From: Gnetum montanum
Lineage: Eukaryota > Streptophyta > Gnetopsida > Gnetales > Gnetaceae
DNA: 64,000 nt
Direction: 5' to 3'
NCBI GenBank assembly: GCA_015680685.1
Contig: MNCI01024055.1
Location: forward strand, 270,649-334,648
Shown: one piece after another, positions 33,140 to 45,042 of the stretch
Layout of the letters: the number at the start of each line of letters is the position of its first letter
Numbering within the stretch: position 1 is the first letter of the stretch
Translations under genes and position numbers: made by a program
The notes under the pieces: model-generated
The model's input: the letters and a program-made list of their open reading frames with translations, nothing else
The model's database searches: none
Told to the model about the DNA's origin: nothing

Positions 33140-34340
33140 GAACTCTGAAACGCTCTGCAAAATATGCAGGTAGACAAGGCCCCAGGGCCAAACGGGTGGC
33201 CCATTGAATTCTTCGGTGAATTCGAGGCCGTGTTGGGGGCAAACCTACTTGAAGCGTTTAACTGCATGCTTGCATGGCGACAGGTTCGTAAAGAAATCAA
33301 CTGCTCCCGTGTGGTATTTCTACCAAAAATGGATTCGCCCACATCCCTAGGGGATTTTTGTCCCATCGGAGTCTGTAATTCGATGATGCGTTTGTTCTCT
33401 CGCATGCTTGTGGCCCGATTGCGGCTCCTCATGCCTCGTCTGGTGGGTAAAAATTAGGCTGCTTCTATAAAGGGTTGTCGTCTCCAAGACCAAGTCCTGC
33501 TGCTGCAGGAAATTCAGCACTCCCTTCGGATTGCAAAACTCCCAGGCCTATGCATCAAACTAGACATAACCTAGGCTTACGACTCCATGAGTTGGGCAGC
33601 TCTGAGAACGGTAATGCAAGTGAAAGGCTTCAACAAGGCCTTCATGGAGCTCTACCTGCAGATCCAATGCAGAGGGCATTTCTCTCTAGACATTGATGGC
33701 CACCTGTGGGGTTTTCACAGGACCAGACAGGGGCTCCGTCAAGGTGACCCCCTCTCTCTGTTGCTGTTTCTGATGATGATGGACCTCCTGCAAACATATT
33801 GTGCCGAAGAAGGGGTCCAGGGGCTCAATATGCACAGCATCCCTTGCCTCACCGCCCATTATGCAGACGACACCATGATCTTCACCAGGGCCGCGGTGCC
33901 GCAGGCCTGGGCATTGACAAGGGCACTGCATCGATTTCAGGAAGTGGGGCTGGCACCCAACACTAGGAAATCAACACTAATTTTCATGCACACCTACCTG
34001 GCGGTTCGTAGCAAAATCATCCAAATCCTAGGGATCCTGCCAGGAGAGGCAGATGATAAATATCTGGGAATCCCCATTCACAACTGGCACAGATTACAGA
34101 CTTGGCAGGCCCTCATTATGCGAATTCAAAAACACACAACTCTCTGGACGAATAGCTTCCTGTCTTGCAAAGGGAAAATCGTACTGGCCTCTACGGTGCT
34201 TGGGTCCATGGCAAGGTTTGCTGCATCGATGGCCTCTCTGCCTGCTGGAGTCGCCACCAAAATCGATGCAATTATCCACGATTTCGTGTGGTCAGGCGAC
34301 AGGGGGGGACAAAGATGCACCTAGTGGCATGGGCCAAAAC
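33140..34340 (+). pseudogene. LINE reverse transcriptase
   Basis: One frame covers nearly the whole domain: DKAPGPNGWPIEFF, CSRVVFLPKMDSP, then KLDIT-stop-AYDSM, RQGLRQGDPLSLLLFLMMMD and the catalytic HYADDTMIF (YADD intact), ending with KYLGIPIHN and FLSCKGKIVLAS. Only two in-frame stops appear (after 33456 and near 33570) before a frameshift at about 34320, beside a run of Gs. That is light damage for this window. Confidence 0.92.
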
Positions 34341-34599
34341 AGCATGCCCTTGCAACGCGGGGGGGGGGAAGGGGGTCGGGGGGTGGGAATCCTCCCCTTC
34401 GCTATTGAAGCTGCATTAGGGTGTCAAAGACTTCTTCGGCAAATTTTCGCATCATACAAGGACCCCTGCCTCTTGGAGCAAATCCTGCAGCAGAAATATC
34501 ACCCCTGGACCGCGTCCAACACCGATTCTCACGTTTGGAGGTAGCTATGCGCGCATGTCAGGTCTCTGGACACCGTTGATGAGATCTCCCTGCATCCTA

Positions 34600-34890
34600 G
34601 GCAACTCCTTCAGAAGCAATTCCCGTCAGACCCTCGCTGGATGTGGATCTGGAAGGGCATTATCCCCGAGAAAATCAAAACCTTTGGATGGCTGATCCTT
34701 CATCAGGCCCTCCCTGTCCGGGCCTTGCTATAGACGCGTGGCCTGACAATCACTCCCAATTGCCCCCTATGTAACCAACATACAGAAACATTACGGCACT
34801 TCGTATACGAGTGCAATGTGACCAAGCATTTCTGGCGTACGACTGGCCTCCCATCCCCAAATTTCTCCGGCAACTCACCGACACGCTGCA
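34600..34890 (+). pseudogene. LINE zf-RVT zinc-binding domain
   Basis: After the reverse transcriptase: WMWIWKGIIPEKIKTFGWLI, a stop, then CPLCNQHTETLRHFVYEC, the CxxC...H....C pattern of the zf-RVT domain found at the end of plant LINE ORF2. One TAG stop interrupts it at 34731. Confidence 0.85.
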
Positions 34891-35654
34891 CTATGGATTT
34901 TGTGGAAGGCCAGGAACGACTGTATCTTTAAAAAGGGGGCCCTCCCTCCCACGGCCGTGCTTGCTGGCCGAACCCGTAAGCTCTAGCAAGAAATCAGCGT
35001 TGCTATGAATCCTTATGCCCACCTCAAGTCTCCTGCAACTAGCCTCCAACGACTCACGGATTCCATGCGCTGGTTTTCGAACATGGGGCAACAACACAAG
35101 CAAAAGAGGTGGGAGTCTGATGAGGAGGTTAATATGGCAACAGGTACCTTCGAGGATCAGGAACCTTTGAGACCAAACCTGGAGGCGGACTCACCAACAA
35201 TAAAAGATCATACCTTTGGCAACACGAGAGGACAACAATCCACATCCCCTAACCAATCACCCATCCAGACGCTGGTCTGGATTGAAGGCGTCCTCCAGAA
35301 CCACATGACGGGCATCAGACAGATTGCTGAGGAAAATCAACTGGAGGCTAGGCCAGGGCAGCTGGGTCATAGCACGCACCTGGTCAACACAAACCAACAG
35401 TCCAAGCACAATTCTCTCGGCAGATAGAATTCTTGGTAATCATTTGTAATTTTTGATTGGCAGTTGTCCGCCAGATAACGGCCCTTTCAGGAAGGCCGAC
35501 CACCGTGGGGTTGCCGCAGCAGGGCAGGGCTGGGGATTTGTTTTTGGGCGCTACCTTTGAGCGGCATGTGGCCAGCAGCTCTGGCCTGCGCTGTACCGAT
35601 GTATAGCTGCGTTTTTTTCTGGAATTAATACACTCGACCTTTTCCGAGAAAAAC
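34891..35654 (+). other. LINE 3' end region
   Basis: GC-rich, no intact frame. It finishes with CTGTACCGATGTATAG, AATTAATACACTC and an A-rich end before the target duplication. Confidence 0.6.
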
Positions 35655-35668
35655 AATACTCTCCTCTA
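35655..35668. repeat. LINE target site duplication, right copy
   Basis: AATACTCTCCTCTA, identical to 31244-31257. Confidence 0.85.
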
Positions 35669-36014
35669 TATCAAAAGTCAATTTTTAATATGCGAAAAGC
35701 CGAATAAAAAGAAAAACTATCATTTCAAAACTACATCATTCTTAGTGAGCTGCAATCCTACTCTATGCTTTACAAATGGAAAATATGAGAAAAAAATTGA
35801 AAATTAATTTCCAAAATCAAAACATATTCCGGAATATGTCACACTATACATTAGCTAATAAAACTTCTTACTGCCATGAAACAAATTTTGCAGGTAAGAT
35901 ACTACCGAATCATCTGAAGAATATGTACAAAATTAAAATTAAATTAAAGAATGTCATTTTATGCTTGCCTACATTTCTGTTTCTACGGTAATAGTCTGCC
36001 GCTCTAAGAGTTTG
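35669..36014. other. Downstream flank of the ASG1-like gene
   Basis: AT-rich DNA holding the presumed 3' UTR of the minus-strand gene. No frame worth calling. Confidence 0.5.
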
Positions 36015-39000
36015 TTAGAGTTTGAAAGAGGTTTGAGTATTAACATTCTGTTTTCCTTGTACATGATTTGAGATTTGAGGATAATTGCACTGCCCGAATT
36101 CTCCTGGAGTGGGAAAGGAAACTGTGTCTTGATTGTAAAACTGCTGTTGCATACCAGTACAAGTCATTCTTGCTGTATGACTCCCATTGATCTGTCCTGT
36201 ACTAAGAAGATGAGAACTCTCTTGGAATAAACCTGCTCGACTAGGATTAACTTCTGTAATGTTACTATTTGAAAGTGTGAAGGTCTTCTGCTTCTTACAG
36301 CGTCGACTTACAATTTCCTCTGTATACAAATTTTGTGTTAATTTTTTAATTAAACTAACCTTGTTCAACTTCAAATTCAAGTAATCTCATTGTAATATTA
36401 GGGCTTCAAAACCTATTAAAGAAAATGAAATAGATTATTCAAGTACTGAATAAAAAACATATAAGAGAAATGATACCTGAAATGGTTCCTATTGGTTGGT
36501 TAGGATAAAATGAGCTACCCTCACCATTGCTATTTGAGATATAAAATTGAAAAGGCACCACTGGTTCTGCCTCATTTAACATTTGAGGCTGAGTGGAAAC
36601 ACTTTCAGGTTGATATGAATCATTTCCATTATTATGTTGGATATTAAGATTTTGACTTAGAATAAAAAATTTAGGATATTCTTCTTGGCTGATAGGATTT
36701 TTGCTAACTTTCTCCAAGTGTTCATCGTAACTCAAAAGCTTTTCAAAGTTTTTCTGTAATAAAGAAGCAGATTCAAATTCCAGTATATGTCTCCTGCAAA
36801 TTCATTCACATATAAACTCTTCAATGGTATTTTGTACTTCATAAATCATTGTCACCCTATATGTGTTTAGGAATATCAAATAATAATTCTTAAATAAAAA
36901 ATAATATAATTAAATTAAATTAAATCAATGCTTTTCTTTTCATTAGTCATATGAATATAAATTTGAACAATTAGATGAAATCAAACAAATAAATGTAATC
37001 CATAATATACTTGTAAATAGAAGCTTGTTGTCCTCCTGTAAAATCTGAACAAATTGTCCAATTAGAGTGTTTCCTTGGTTGTGATTCCAGCTCTTTAGAA
37101 AAATATGGTATTTTGTTCATCTGTACACAGCAATATGTAAGTGCTTAAGCAAAAATAAAAAATAGACATTATACTGATAAAGTCTTAACTAAAAAATGAA
37201 AACCTAAATCATTTAACCTACCTCAATAATGAGGATACCAAGCTCGTTAGTTGACTTGACTTGCATGGCTGTCACATCTGACCAGTTAATTTCCATTTTT
37301 TCCTTTAGTGTTCCAAATAAAATTTCCCAAATAAACTTTTTCCTTTTCATGTAGCACTTTGCAATCAAATCCTTTTGATATTTTGCAATAAACTAAGAAA
37401 AATAAATTAAATTAAAATGTAGTTTCTCAATAAATTTTTACTATAATAAAGATAAAAATGATAGAAATACCTTAATTGATATAAACTTAAAAAAATTTAC
37501 CTGCCAAGAACCAATCTTCAATGATTTTGCTGGAAAATTAAGTGATTTGTGATAATATTTTGTAGAAATTTCTTCTCTGATAATCTGTCTCTTTTCTACT
37601 GAAAAGTTAAAAGGAATAAAATAGTTTGAAATTTCTTCTGGCCTCTTCCCAACATTATCATGATTTTTCAAGAGAATTGTTTCTTCAATCAAATCAAGTA
37701 ATGAAGAAGATTTCCTTAGCTTTAAACCCAAAGGGCCAGGCTCATCTAATATATCTAAAGAAATTTGTTGCATTGAGGAAGGCTTCATGAACTTTTTTCC
37801 AAGAGAATTATACTGATTTAATGAAGTTGAAGGAAAATGTTTGATTAATCTAGAGCTTCCCTGCCATCATATTAACAGAAAAATAAATAAGATAAAAAAA
37901 TATGAAAATGTTTACATATGATGTAACAAATATTTGCATTAATAATAGCATATGCAAAAAGATTCATAATTTGTAAATTATCTTCACAAAAAATAAGGTG
38001 TTATTTAACCATGTCTAATAATATTCTAATACGACATTATTATTTCTAGTGCAACAAACTAAACTTTTTAAATTTTTCTTTGACCATAGAATAAGAATCC
38101 TATTTAGAAAAATAGGCTAAATAAAAATAAATACTTAAAATAATTTTGGTGAAATTATCTAATTAGTTTTTATTTTTTAATTTAGAATTGGAATCCATCA
38201 ATATTATTTAGCATTATATTATTTGTATGAATTTTGGATTCATCTCACTTGTTTTTGTAAGCACATAAATGAAAAAGAAATAGTCAATTATTTATTATTG
38301 AAAAGAAAATTTAAGAATTTGGCAACCAGTAAAGCACTTACATGGATCAACTTCTTTCAGGACTAGGTATAGAAAGTAACTATGATTTCACAAATATAAC
38401 AATGATATAGTTACTATGTGGCCTCTTTTTGTATCTTTTGTCATCTACCTTATTTATTATGGATGGTGTTTCTACAAGCCTTCTTACTACTTTAGCTATG
38501 TTTTAATTAATAACACAACAATTATATGAAAAAATAAGATACAAAAGCTCTCGTGGAGCTTAGGCAAACAAGGACTAGAATAAAAATACAAGGGTTAGTT
38601 GTTAGAAAAAAAATATTAAGTATTCCAAGACATAGAACCTAGTAAGAAAGCTATGATTGAACAAAAGTTTTAAAGGCACTAGATGAATACAATGAGATTA
38701 AGAACAATAAGATTACAGTGATTCCTATGTATGGAAGAATAAAGATATTATACACTATTTTTATCCCCAACTATACAAGTAGCCTACATCATTCATTACC
38801 CAAGGCAAGAGCTATGTTGGTACATCATTGTAGCTCAAACTTTGAATTTCTTTAATGGCAAGAAAAGCAAAAGAGCAAGTAACAATAACCAAGGATTATT
38901 TAAATATTCCTTAAAACAAACATAAACAAGTATATCTTCAACCAAATATAAAAATAGTTATCACATGAATATCAAAAGTAGAAAGATCATCCCTAATGCT

Positions 39001-40426
39001 AGTATATCCAAAGTAAAGGAAATGAAATCAATAATTGTTGCACTTATCATGAACTGAAACTTTTTATTTAAAAATATAAGTAGAAAGCAAAATCCTAAAA
39101 TATTCAGGAAATGCTCATCATTTCAGCAAAAGCCATTATTTTAAGGTTAAAATTTAAAGTTTTGAAAACACAGAAGAAAGACTTTAAAACATGAAGACTC
39201 CTTAGAATAATACCTACTGAATTCTTTTAAAAATTAAGGTAAGTGAAGTAGAATAAGCTAATAACAACCTGAGCATTCTTTACAAATTTTTAATAATGAC
39301 ATGAATATTAAAAATTAATCATCATAAAAATATCAATATATTTCTGGCTTAGTAGACCACCAATACTAATCCTACTTTTTGATTCTTTACCCCTAATTTC
39401 ATAATTCTGACATTACTACAAAATATTTTTGTAACTGCATGAAACTTTATTACATGTATGGAAGAAGAACTAGCGGAGGAAGGCTGCGGTGGCAGAATAG
39501 CGCTTTATAACTTGGACATTACCAAATTAACAATAAAAGTAAAATGACATCGGAAACTATATTGTTAGATTGAAAAAAGTATAAACTCTCACGTGACAAA
39601 GTAAAGCTTGATTAGAGAATGTATCAATTATCAAAGAGCAACGTCTTATGCAAGAGTTGAAAGACATCAATCACCGGTGCCACTTTTTTCTCCCTTTTTT
39701 CTAACCAACATATCAAATCAACGGTGTAAACGAAACAATCAGTATCATATTGGATCCGTCTCCTCAATCTATATGTCTTGAAGTAGCATCTGTACTACAT
39801 TTTGGTTTCTATTAATAAAATTCTCTTTTGGGTCCGACACCCCCGATATTGGATCCGTGGTCCAAGACAAAAGCCTTTCGTATTTTATAAGCAGGACATT
39901 TTCTTCTATAAAACAGGAATTCAAAACGAAATACCTTCCCATGTTCCACGGATATTTCTGATACTTGAGCACCTTCGAGTGGATAGTGATCATCCTCATT
40001 CTCCTGGGAGAAATGCATTTCAGAGGGTCTGATTAATTCTCCAGACTGAGAAAAACCATCATAATTCTTACCAGAGACATGACTTTGTTGATCATTAGTA
40101 CCACTGGTAGAACCAGAAGCGTAGTTCTGTTGGAAAACATGCATTCCTTCTTCCCATGCTGCTGCTGTTGCCAGTTCGGAAGGAAATCCATTATTATTAA
40201 AATTATTATGATTGGACTGAAAATAATTCTGGCCATAAACATGACTTTGTTGAAGATTGCGGCTGCTGTCAAATATGGGTCTGGGCAGGGACGCTGCAAG
40301 ATGAGGTACCGAAATCACAGGATAAATGAAAGTAGGAGGCATGCTGATGTTATTCTTCTGTTTTTCTGCATCCCAGAAATTTGCTTTATCCGCGTAGGCA
40401 TCCATATCCTCAAATCTGCTTTTCAT
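36015..40426 (-). CDS. Plant-specific ASG1-like protein, six exons
   Basis: Six minus-strand exons with GT-AG borders splice in frame: 39935-40426, 37501-37860, 37222-37392, 37011-37120, 36477-36793 and 36015-36319, giving about 584 residues and a TAA stop. The N-terminal exon is Asn/Gln/Ser-rich and lower in complexity. Exon 2 has GPLGLKLRKSSSLLDLIEE and NFPAKSLKIGSWQ. Exon 3 has KDLIAKCYMKRKKFIWEILF and MEINWSDVTAM. Exons 4-5 have SQPRKHSNWTICSDFTGGQQ and the (K/R)RHILEF end. This is the conserved core of the Arabidopsis ASG1 (altered seed germination 1) type family. The biochemical role is not established. The ATG at 40426 is the first in frame, but the frame is open about 50 codons further upstream. 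No internal stop. Confidence 0.8.
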
Positions 40427-40479
40427 CCTTTCCAGGAACTGCAATTTTTCCCAGAATTTGCCAGTCGAATAAGTGATTC

Positions 40480-40762
40480 GATCTGGCTCAGAATCAGCAG
40501 TAGCAGAGAGCCACCAATATATATATATATATTCCCAATAAATGATATTACGTGATGAGGTTTTGCTTCTCAGAATTAAAAACTCATGAACATCATCATT
40601 TCAATGGTGTTGCCCATTCCCGATTTTCTGGATCTGGCTCAGAATCAGCAGTAGCAGAGAGCCACCAATACAATGTATTTATATATATATTCCCAATAAA
40701 TAAATGATCTTACGTGATGAGGTTTTGCTTCTAAGAATTAAAAACTCATGAACATCATCATT
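40480..40762 (-). repeat. Tandem duplication of the gene's 5' region
   Basis: 40480-40600 and 40631-40762 are near-identical (GATCTGGCTCAGAATCAGCA, then an AT microsatellite, CCCAATAAATGAT, TTACGTGATGAGGTTTTGCT, AACTCATGAACATCATCATT). They differ mainly in the AT run and in short indels. The copy nearer the gene overlaps the presumed 5' UTR or promoter of the ASG1-like gene. Confidence 0.88.
40517..40532 (-). promoter_or_regulatory. Possible TATA region of the ASG1-like gene
   Basis: A 16-base (AT)n run lies about 90-106 bases upstream of the ATG on the minus strand. A TATA-like run is repeated in the upstream copy near 40680. The position suits a TATA box, but a microsatellite of this kind can occur by chance. 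Confidence 0.3.
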
Positions 40763-41150
40763 ATAATATGATGCTGCGTTTATTTTGTGTTGGAGCAAAG
40801 GATCAGGATAACGCTATAACGACGATTTTTTGAATTCCGTCAACGTCTTTACCAACACGTTCATGCTTTTTTTTCTTTTCCCTCTCAATTTTTTTTTTAA
40901 TTTTTCATAAATCCCATGATGTTAGACTTGTCCCAATAATATTTTAAAAATATTAAATATCTTTTTTAAAATAAGGCATATACAATATCTTTTTTAAAAT
41001 AAGGCATATACAGCTTAAACTCACAATCTGGAACTCGTGCGAAGATGCTTCTTCCTCACTTGCATGTACATGCCAAGCTTCCTCATATGGAAATTATACA
41101 TAAATTTCAAAAATCATATTTTTTTATTTTTTATTATTGTAAAATAAACA
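40763..41150. other. AT-rich upstream flank with short duplication
   Basis: It includes a two-copy tandem repeat of about 28 bp (AATATCTTTTTTAAAATAAG, 40958-41011). No gene seen. Confidence 0.55.
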
Positions 41151-41154
41151 TTCC

Positions 41155-41300
41155 ATTAAAGAGATGTAGGTGGGTGTTTAAGACACTCACCTCTCCTCTC
41201 TATTCAGAGGTTGTGGGTTTAATTCCCATTTTGGGACTGTAAAGGTAATGCAGCCTCCACGGCTAATTGTTCAAAAATAATAATAATCAATAATAAAAGA
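41155..41300 (+). mobile_element. SINE, tRNA-derived
   Basis: GTAGGTGGGTGTTTAAGACA resembles an A box, and TGTGGGTTTAATTCCCATTT a B box in which the CpG of GGTTCGATTCCC has decayed to TTTAA. An A/T-rich AATAATAATAATCAATAATA tail follows. This is the usual plant SINE layout (A box, B box, tail). TTAAAGAG before and TAAAAGAG after may be a target duplication. Confidence 0.6.
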
Positions 41301-41899
41301 GTAAAATTAACATCAAAATTGAGGGTGTCAAGGAACTAGCAACTTTTAAGACAAAGTAGATAGGTATGGTGGACTAGCAACTTTTAATAGAGAGTATATA
41401 GCAATACAGTGGTGCTTCAAATGTGACTTGAATTAGCAACATCTTAGGAATTATCTATCACTTGCTATAAACATTAATATTTACTATTCAATTCTGGCAA
41501 ATTGAAAAATAATTTCTAAGTGCATTCAAGAAGTGCTCAAATCTTGTTATTTCATAATTTCCAAAAAGGAATATGTTCATTAGTTTTACTTGATCTTTAA
41601 TTTTCTCTTTAGAGAGAGTTTTCTCCTCTTCTTTATAAGAAATCCTTTATCAAGAAGTAAAAACCCATGAGAAAGCTTTTGAACAAGTGCAAGGCCTAAT
41701 CCTTTTCCTACCTCGAAAGAGAGGTTTTTCAAAATTGGTTATAAGAATGAAAATTTGAAAAGGCATCCTTAAAACCATTTGGCTTTTTCAATACACTCTT
41801 CATTTTTAAGAAAAAAACCTAGTTATTTATATAATGAGAGGGAAAGTGCTCTGCATTGATCTATTGAAGCATTTCTCTCTCTCTCTCTCCTCTAGATTT
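41301..41899. other. AT-rich spacer
   Basis: No gene seen. A CT microsatellite lies near 41876-41890. Confidence 0.5.
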
Positions 41900-42359
41900 C
41901 AATAGTTACTTTTATCTTTATATGGTGAATTTAGAAAAGGAAGGTAGTGTAATATTGGTCAAGAGAAAAGGATGATAAAATTGATCATCCTATTTATTAT
42001 CTTACTAGGAAGTTGAGGTGCCCATATGAGTCATGATATCTAGCTACTAAAAAAGTTTGTGTCTCTCTTGTCTTCTCAAAGAAGAAGTTCAAGCACTACT
42101 TACTAAACCAAAAGACCAATGTCATTAGCAAATAAAATATTTTGAATAATCTCCTACAACACTCTACTCAAAGCCCCATACCGTTAAAGTGGAGTTCAAT
42201 CTTGGCAAAATATGATTTAGAATATGTCTCTTGGAAGAATGTGAAAGGATAATAATGTATAGCTAACTAGCTAGTGGATCTTCTAGTTGAAGATAAAAAT
42301 ATTGCAAAAAGAAGTTTCCTTATGAAGCTATCCATTTGCTTGTCAAAGAAAATAATGGA

Positions 42360-42595
42360 GACTTTGTTGCAACTCTTTATTATGATGGCTTTAAAAATAC
42401 TTTAGAGGTAAATGCATGTGTAGTGATTTTAACCTCAAGATAGAAAGGTATAAACCTTATCCTTTAGGTTGAGTTTCGCCTACACCAACAACATTGTAGA
42501 TTATGAGGCCGTAGTAAGGGGACTAGATATTGCCTTCAATTTAAAGTTTTTCAAGCTTAAAATCCTTGGAAATTCACAATTGATGATCAACTAGT
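42360..42595 (+). pseudogene. RNase H (Tat-type) of element E
   Basis: VATLYYDGFKNTLEVNACVV (the Asp-Gly start), then after a frameshift NNIVDYEAVVRGLDIAFNLK and LKILGNSQLMIN. This follows FDGSK..GAGVVL, NNxAEYEALIxGL and GDSQLV of archaeal-type RNase H domains; GDS has become GNS. Three or more stops and a frameshift. Confidence 0.7.
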
Positions 42596-43289
42596 ATAGC
42601 TATATATTTATGAGATATATCTATTATTTGGCCAAGAGAAACATTTATATTTTTCAAATTAATAAAATCTCAAATTGTTTCACTTACAATTTATTTTCAC
42701 ATTGAAAACAAAAATCAAAACCAGCTTACATTATCCAAAATAATAATTCCATGGAAGAGGTATCTCTTAACCAGGCACAACAATGATAAAATTATTAAAT
42801 TATTTTACTATGACTAAAGAGGACTCTCTTAGAATAGGCTTGTAATTGGCCTCTCAACCAAAATTAAGTAAAAGGCCCTATTTGAGTATAAGGATAATCA
42901 TCTAAAGCATTATCTCCAAGAAGTAAGAAAGATGCTCAACCACCTTGCATTATTTAACATTGAAGCTTAGGAAGGAATTAGATACCATATGTACTAGATT
43001 ATCTTGGAAGTTCAAAACTTGAAGAGAATGCATTCAAAATTTAAATTGAAATAAAAACATTGGATAAGCTTAGAATGAAGTTATAGAAAAAGGAGCACCA
43101 ACTAGCATCCATCATCAAATAATTGTTTGGGCTAATAGAAGAGGAAGAGCCATTAAACTTGTCACCATAGACATCATAGCAAAGATAGATGAAGCATGAC
43201 AAACGATGTGAGAATCTTAAAAAAATTTTAAGTACTAAAAGGTTATCTAAAGGTCTTTCTATGTTTTAGTATACAACCTTTAAATTACA

Positions 43290-43560
43290 AGCTCAACATA
43301 AATTTTATAAGATGTATTTCAAAGGTTCCTTGTAAGATTTCTCTTAAAGGTCCCTTACTAAGACACCTTAAATATCAAAGAGAGTATGAAGGTCTTAAAA
43401 GAGGCACACTTAGGTATCAATGGCAACTATCATAGGGCCAAAACTTTTGTCAATCATCTTATTATATTAAGATATTTTTAAAGAAACTTGGTAGAAGATT
43501 ATTTTAAGTACTCAAAGGTTTACATGGAATATCATACCAAGTTGCATTAAAGAAGGTAAA
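43290..43560 (+). pseudogene. Integrase zinc region of element E, decayed
   Basis: Text equivalent to RCL..E..xxLxEVHxGxxGxH...A.. and ..YFWPTMVEDCxxYxKxCxxCQ can be recognised as ILRYF, a stop, then RNLVEDYFKYSKVYMEYHTK. Cysteines are lost. No downstream catalytic core was recognised. Confidence 0.5.
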
Positions 43561-43821
43561 AATTCTTCTAGTAAAAGTTTATTCAACTTTTGTTTCCTCT
43601 AGAGCATAAGAAAGTGCTAAATCATGGGTAAGATCAAGGGTTCTAACTAATCATGCCAAGTTCATACCACTATGTCATAACATTTAGTTCAAGACCATAC
43701 TAAACCAACCATGTTAAGCTTAGTTACAAAACACCTCCCACCATAATAAAATCCCAAATTTAAAATATATGTTATTAATTTCAAACTAAATACAATTAAA
43801 ATAACCATTAATAAACAATGA

Positions 43822-43935
43822 AGTGTTAGCCTTATGGTACAGGTCTTAGCTTGGTAACTCCAAGTCACAGGTTTGATTCTACTAGGGAAGAAAGTTATAA
43901 ACTTCTATAATTCTTGGGTTGTACCTATGTTTCAA
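43822..43935 (+). mobile_element. SINE-like tRNA-derived block, weak
   Basis: GAAGTGTTAGCCTTATGGTA and CACAGGTTTGATTCTA are spaced like A and B boxes and match the 30150-30245 block. No tail verified. Confidence 0.4.
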
Positions 43936-45042
43936 TTATTTTAAGTTCGAATGTCTCCAAAATAATCATTAATAAAACGCACCTCTCTTCAGAGCAGTTT
44001 CAGAATTTCACAATTTCTTCTAGTCTCTGAGCTGGAAGTTCACAATTCCCGATAAATTTTGATGAATTGTTCCCGTTGGATTCTGGAGAGTGCATACAGA
44101 AGCGCACTAAATCCGCAATGAGTACCTATTTCATAATTTTCAATAAAATTTTGTCTGGATCTGTACATATGCATTGAAATGGTTGCCTTGCTCATTTCAT
44201 TGTTAAGTGGCCAGCAAACAATCAAGATTCATGTTATCTGCATGACACAAAGCACAGAAAACAAGGGATTTCGAATGAATAAACAAACACACGGTAATCA
44301 AGAAAGGGCTACTTCGGTAACCTAAGGCCAAAGGGCCAAGTTTGGATCATACGGAAAGTTTGGGATGGGGTGTGCGTGGTAAACATTGCATTTGCATGAA
44401 TTGGGCTTTGGGAGCGTCAAAGGTTCTGCCATGACTCACACATTCATGCGTGTTTATTGGTCACTGTTTATTGGTCATCGTCATGGGTCATGAGTTATGA
44501 ACATGATGACGGATTAATGTGTCATGAGTAGATGATGGATAGATGCTTGTTCAACTTTTTTTTTAAAATCTATTGTTCACGAGCCAACGAAGCCCACGAG
44601 CACGTGGCCAATGGTCATATGCAACCTCATGTGCTCTGTTTTTACTTTTCCTTTCATCATAACTAGTGCGGATTCCCTAGCATCCTAAAGTAGGTGAGGT
44701 GGCTACTTACAGGTTGTCCTTGAACAAAAGTATTAGTAAACTCGATTTGTTATAAATTTGGTAGAGGCTTGAATTTAATTCTTGAAAAGATTAGAATGAG
44801 TACAAAAGGGTTTCATTTTATTGCTGTCATTTTTAGTTGTCGCAGAAACTATATGTTTGGCTGGATTATGACTTTTGAGTAAGGAAATGGATTAGATGCC
44901 CTCCATACCATTGCATATTTTCTTGCTTTAGTTTAACGGTGATATTGCAATCTTCTGTGCAATTTTTAAGCATTAACAATATTTTAGATTTACATTGTGC
45001 TTGTTCTATATTCTACAATGTTTTATAATGATATACGAGATT
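43936..45042. other. Intergenic DNA, no gene recognised
   Basis: Mixed composition, no convincing frame. CATGGGTCATGAGT-like short repeats near 44480. Confidence 0.45.

Larger units (their letters stand above)
31244..35668 (+). mobile_element. Non-LTR retrotransposon (plant LINE), near full length
   Basis: The 14-bp direct repeat AATACTCTCCTCTA occurs at 31244-31257 and at 35655-35668 and encloses a GC-richer 4.4-kb insert in AT-rich DNA, a clear insertion signature. Inside, in order: an ORF1-like frame (31272-31619), AP endonuclease (32056 to about 32740), reverse transcriptase (33140-34340) and a zf-RVT zinc finger (about 34600-34880), then a 3' region ending AATTAATACACTCGACC and a short A-rich stretch. 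A few stops and frameshifts and one N (32787). Because decay is mild, it may be one of the younger insertions here. Confidence 0.93.
41900..43600 (+). mobile_element. Decayed Ty3/gypsy fragment, Tat-like (element E)
   Basis: An old fragment with RNase H at 42360-42595 and integrase zinc-region text at 43290-43560, in the expected order on the plus strand, with frequent stops and frameshifts. No LTRs recognised. The NNIxxYEAVxxGLxxA motif is that of the second RNase H typical of Tat-lineage elements. Confidence 0.6.

Noticed and set aside
41160-41235. Functional tRNA gene
   Set aside because: Boxes are present but the cloverleaf arms do not pair well, the B box is decayed, and there is a SINE-type tail.
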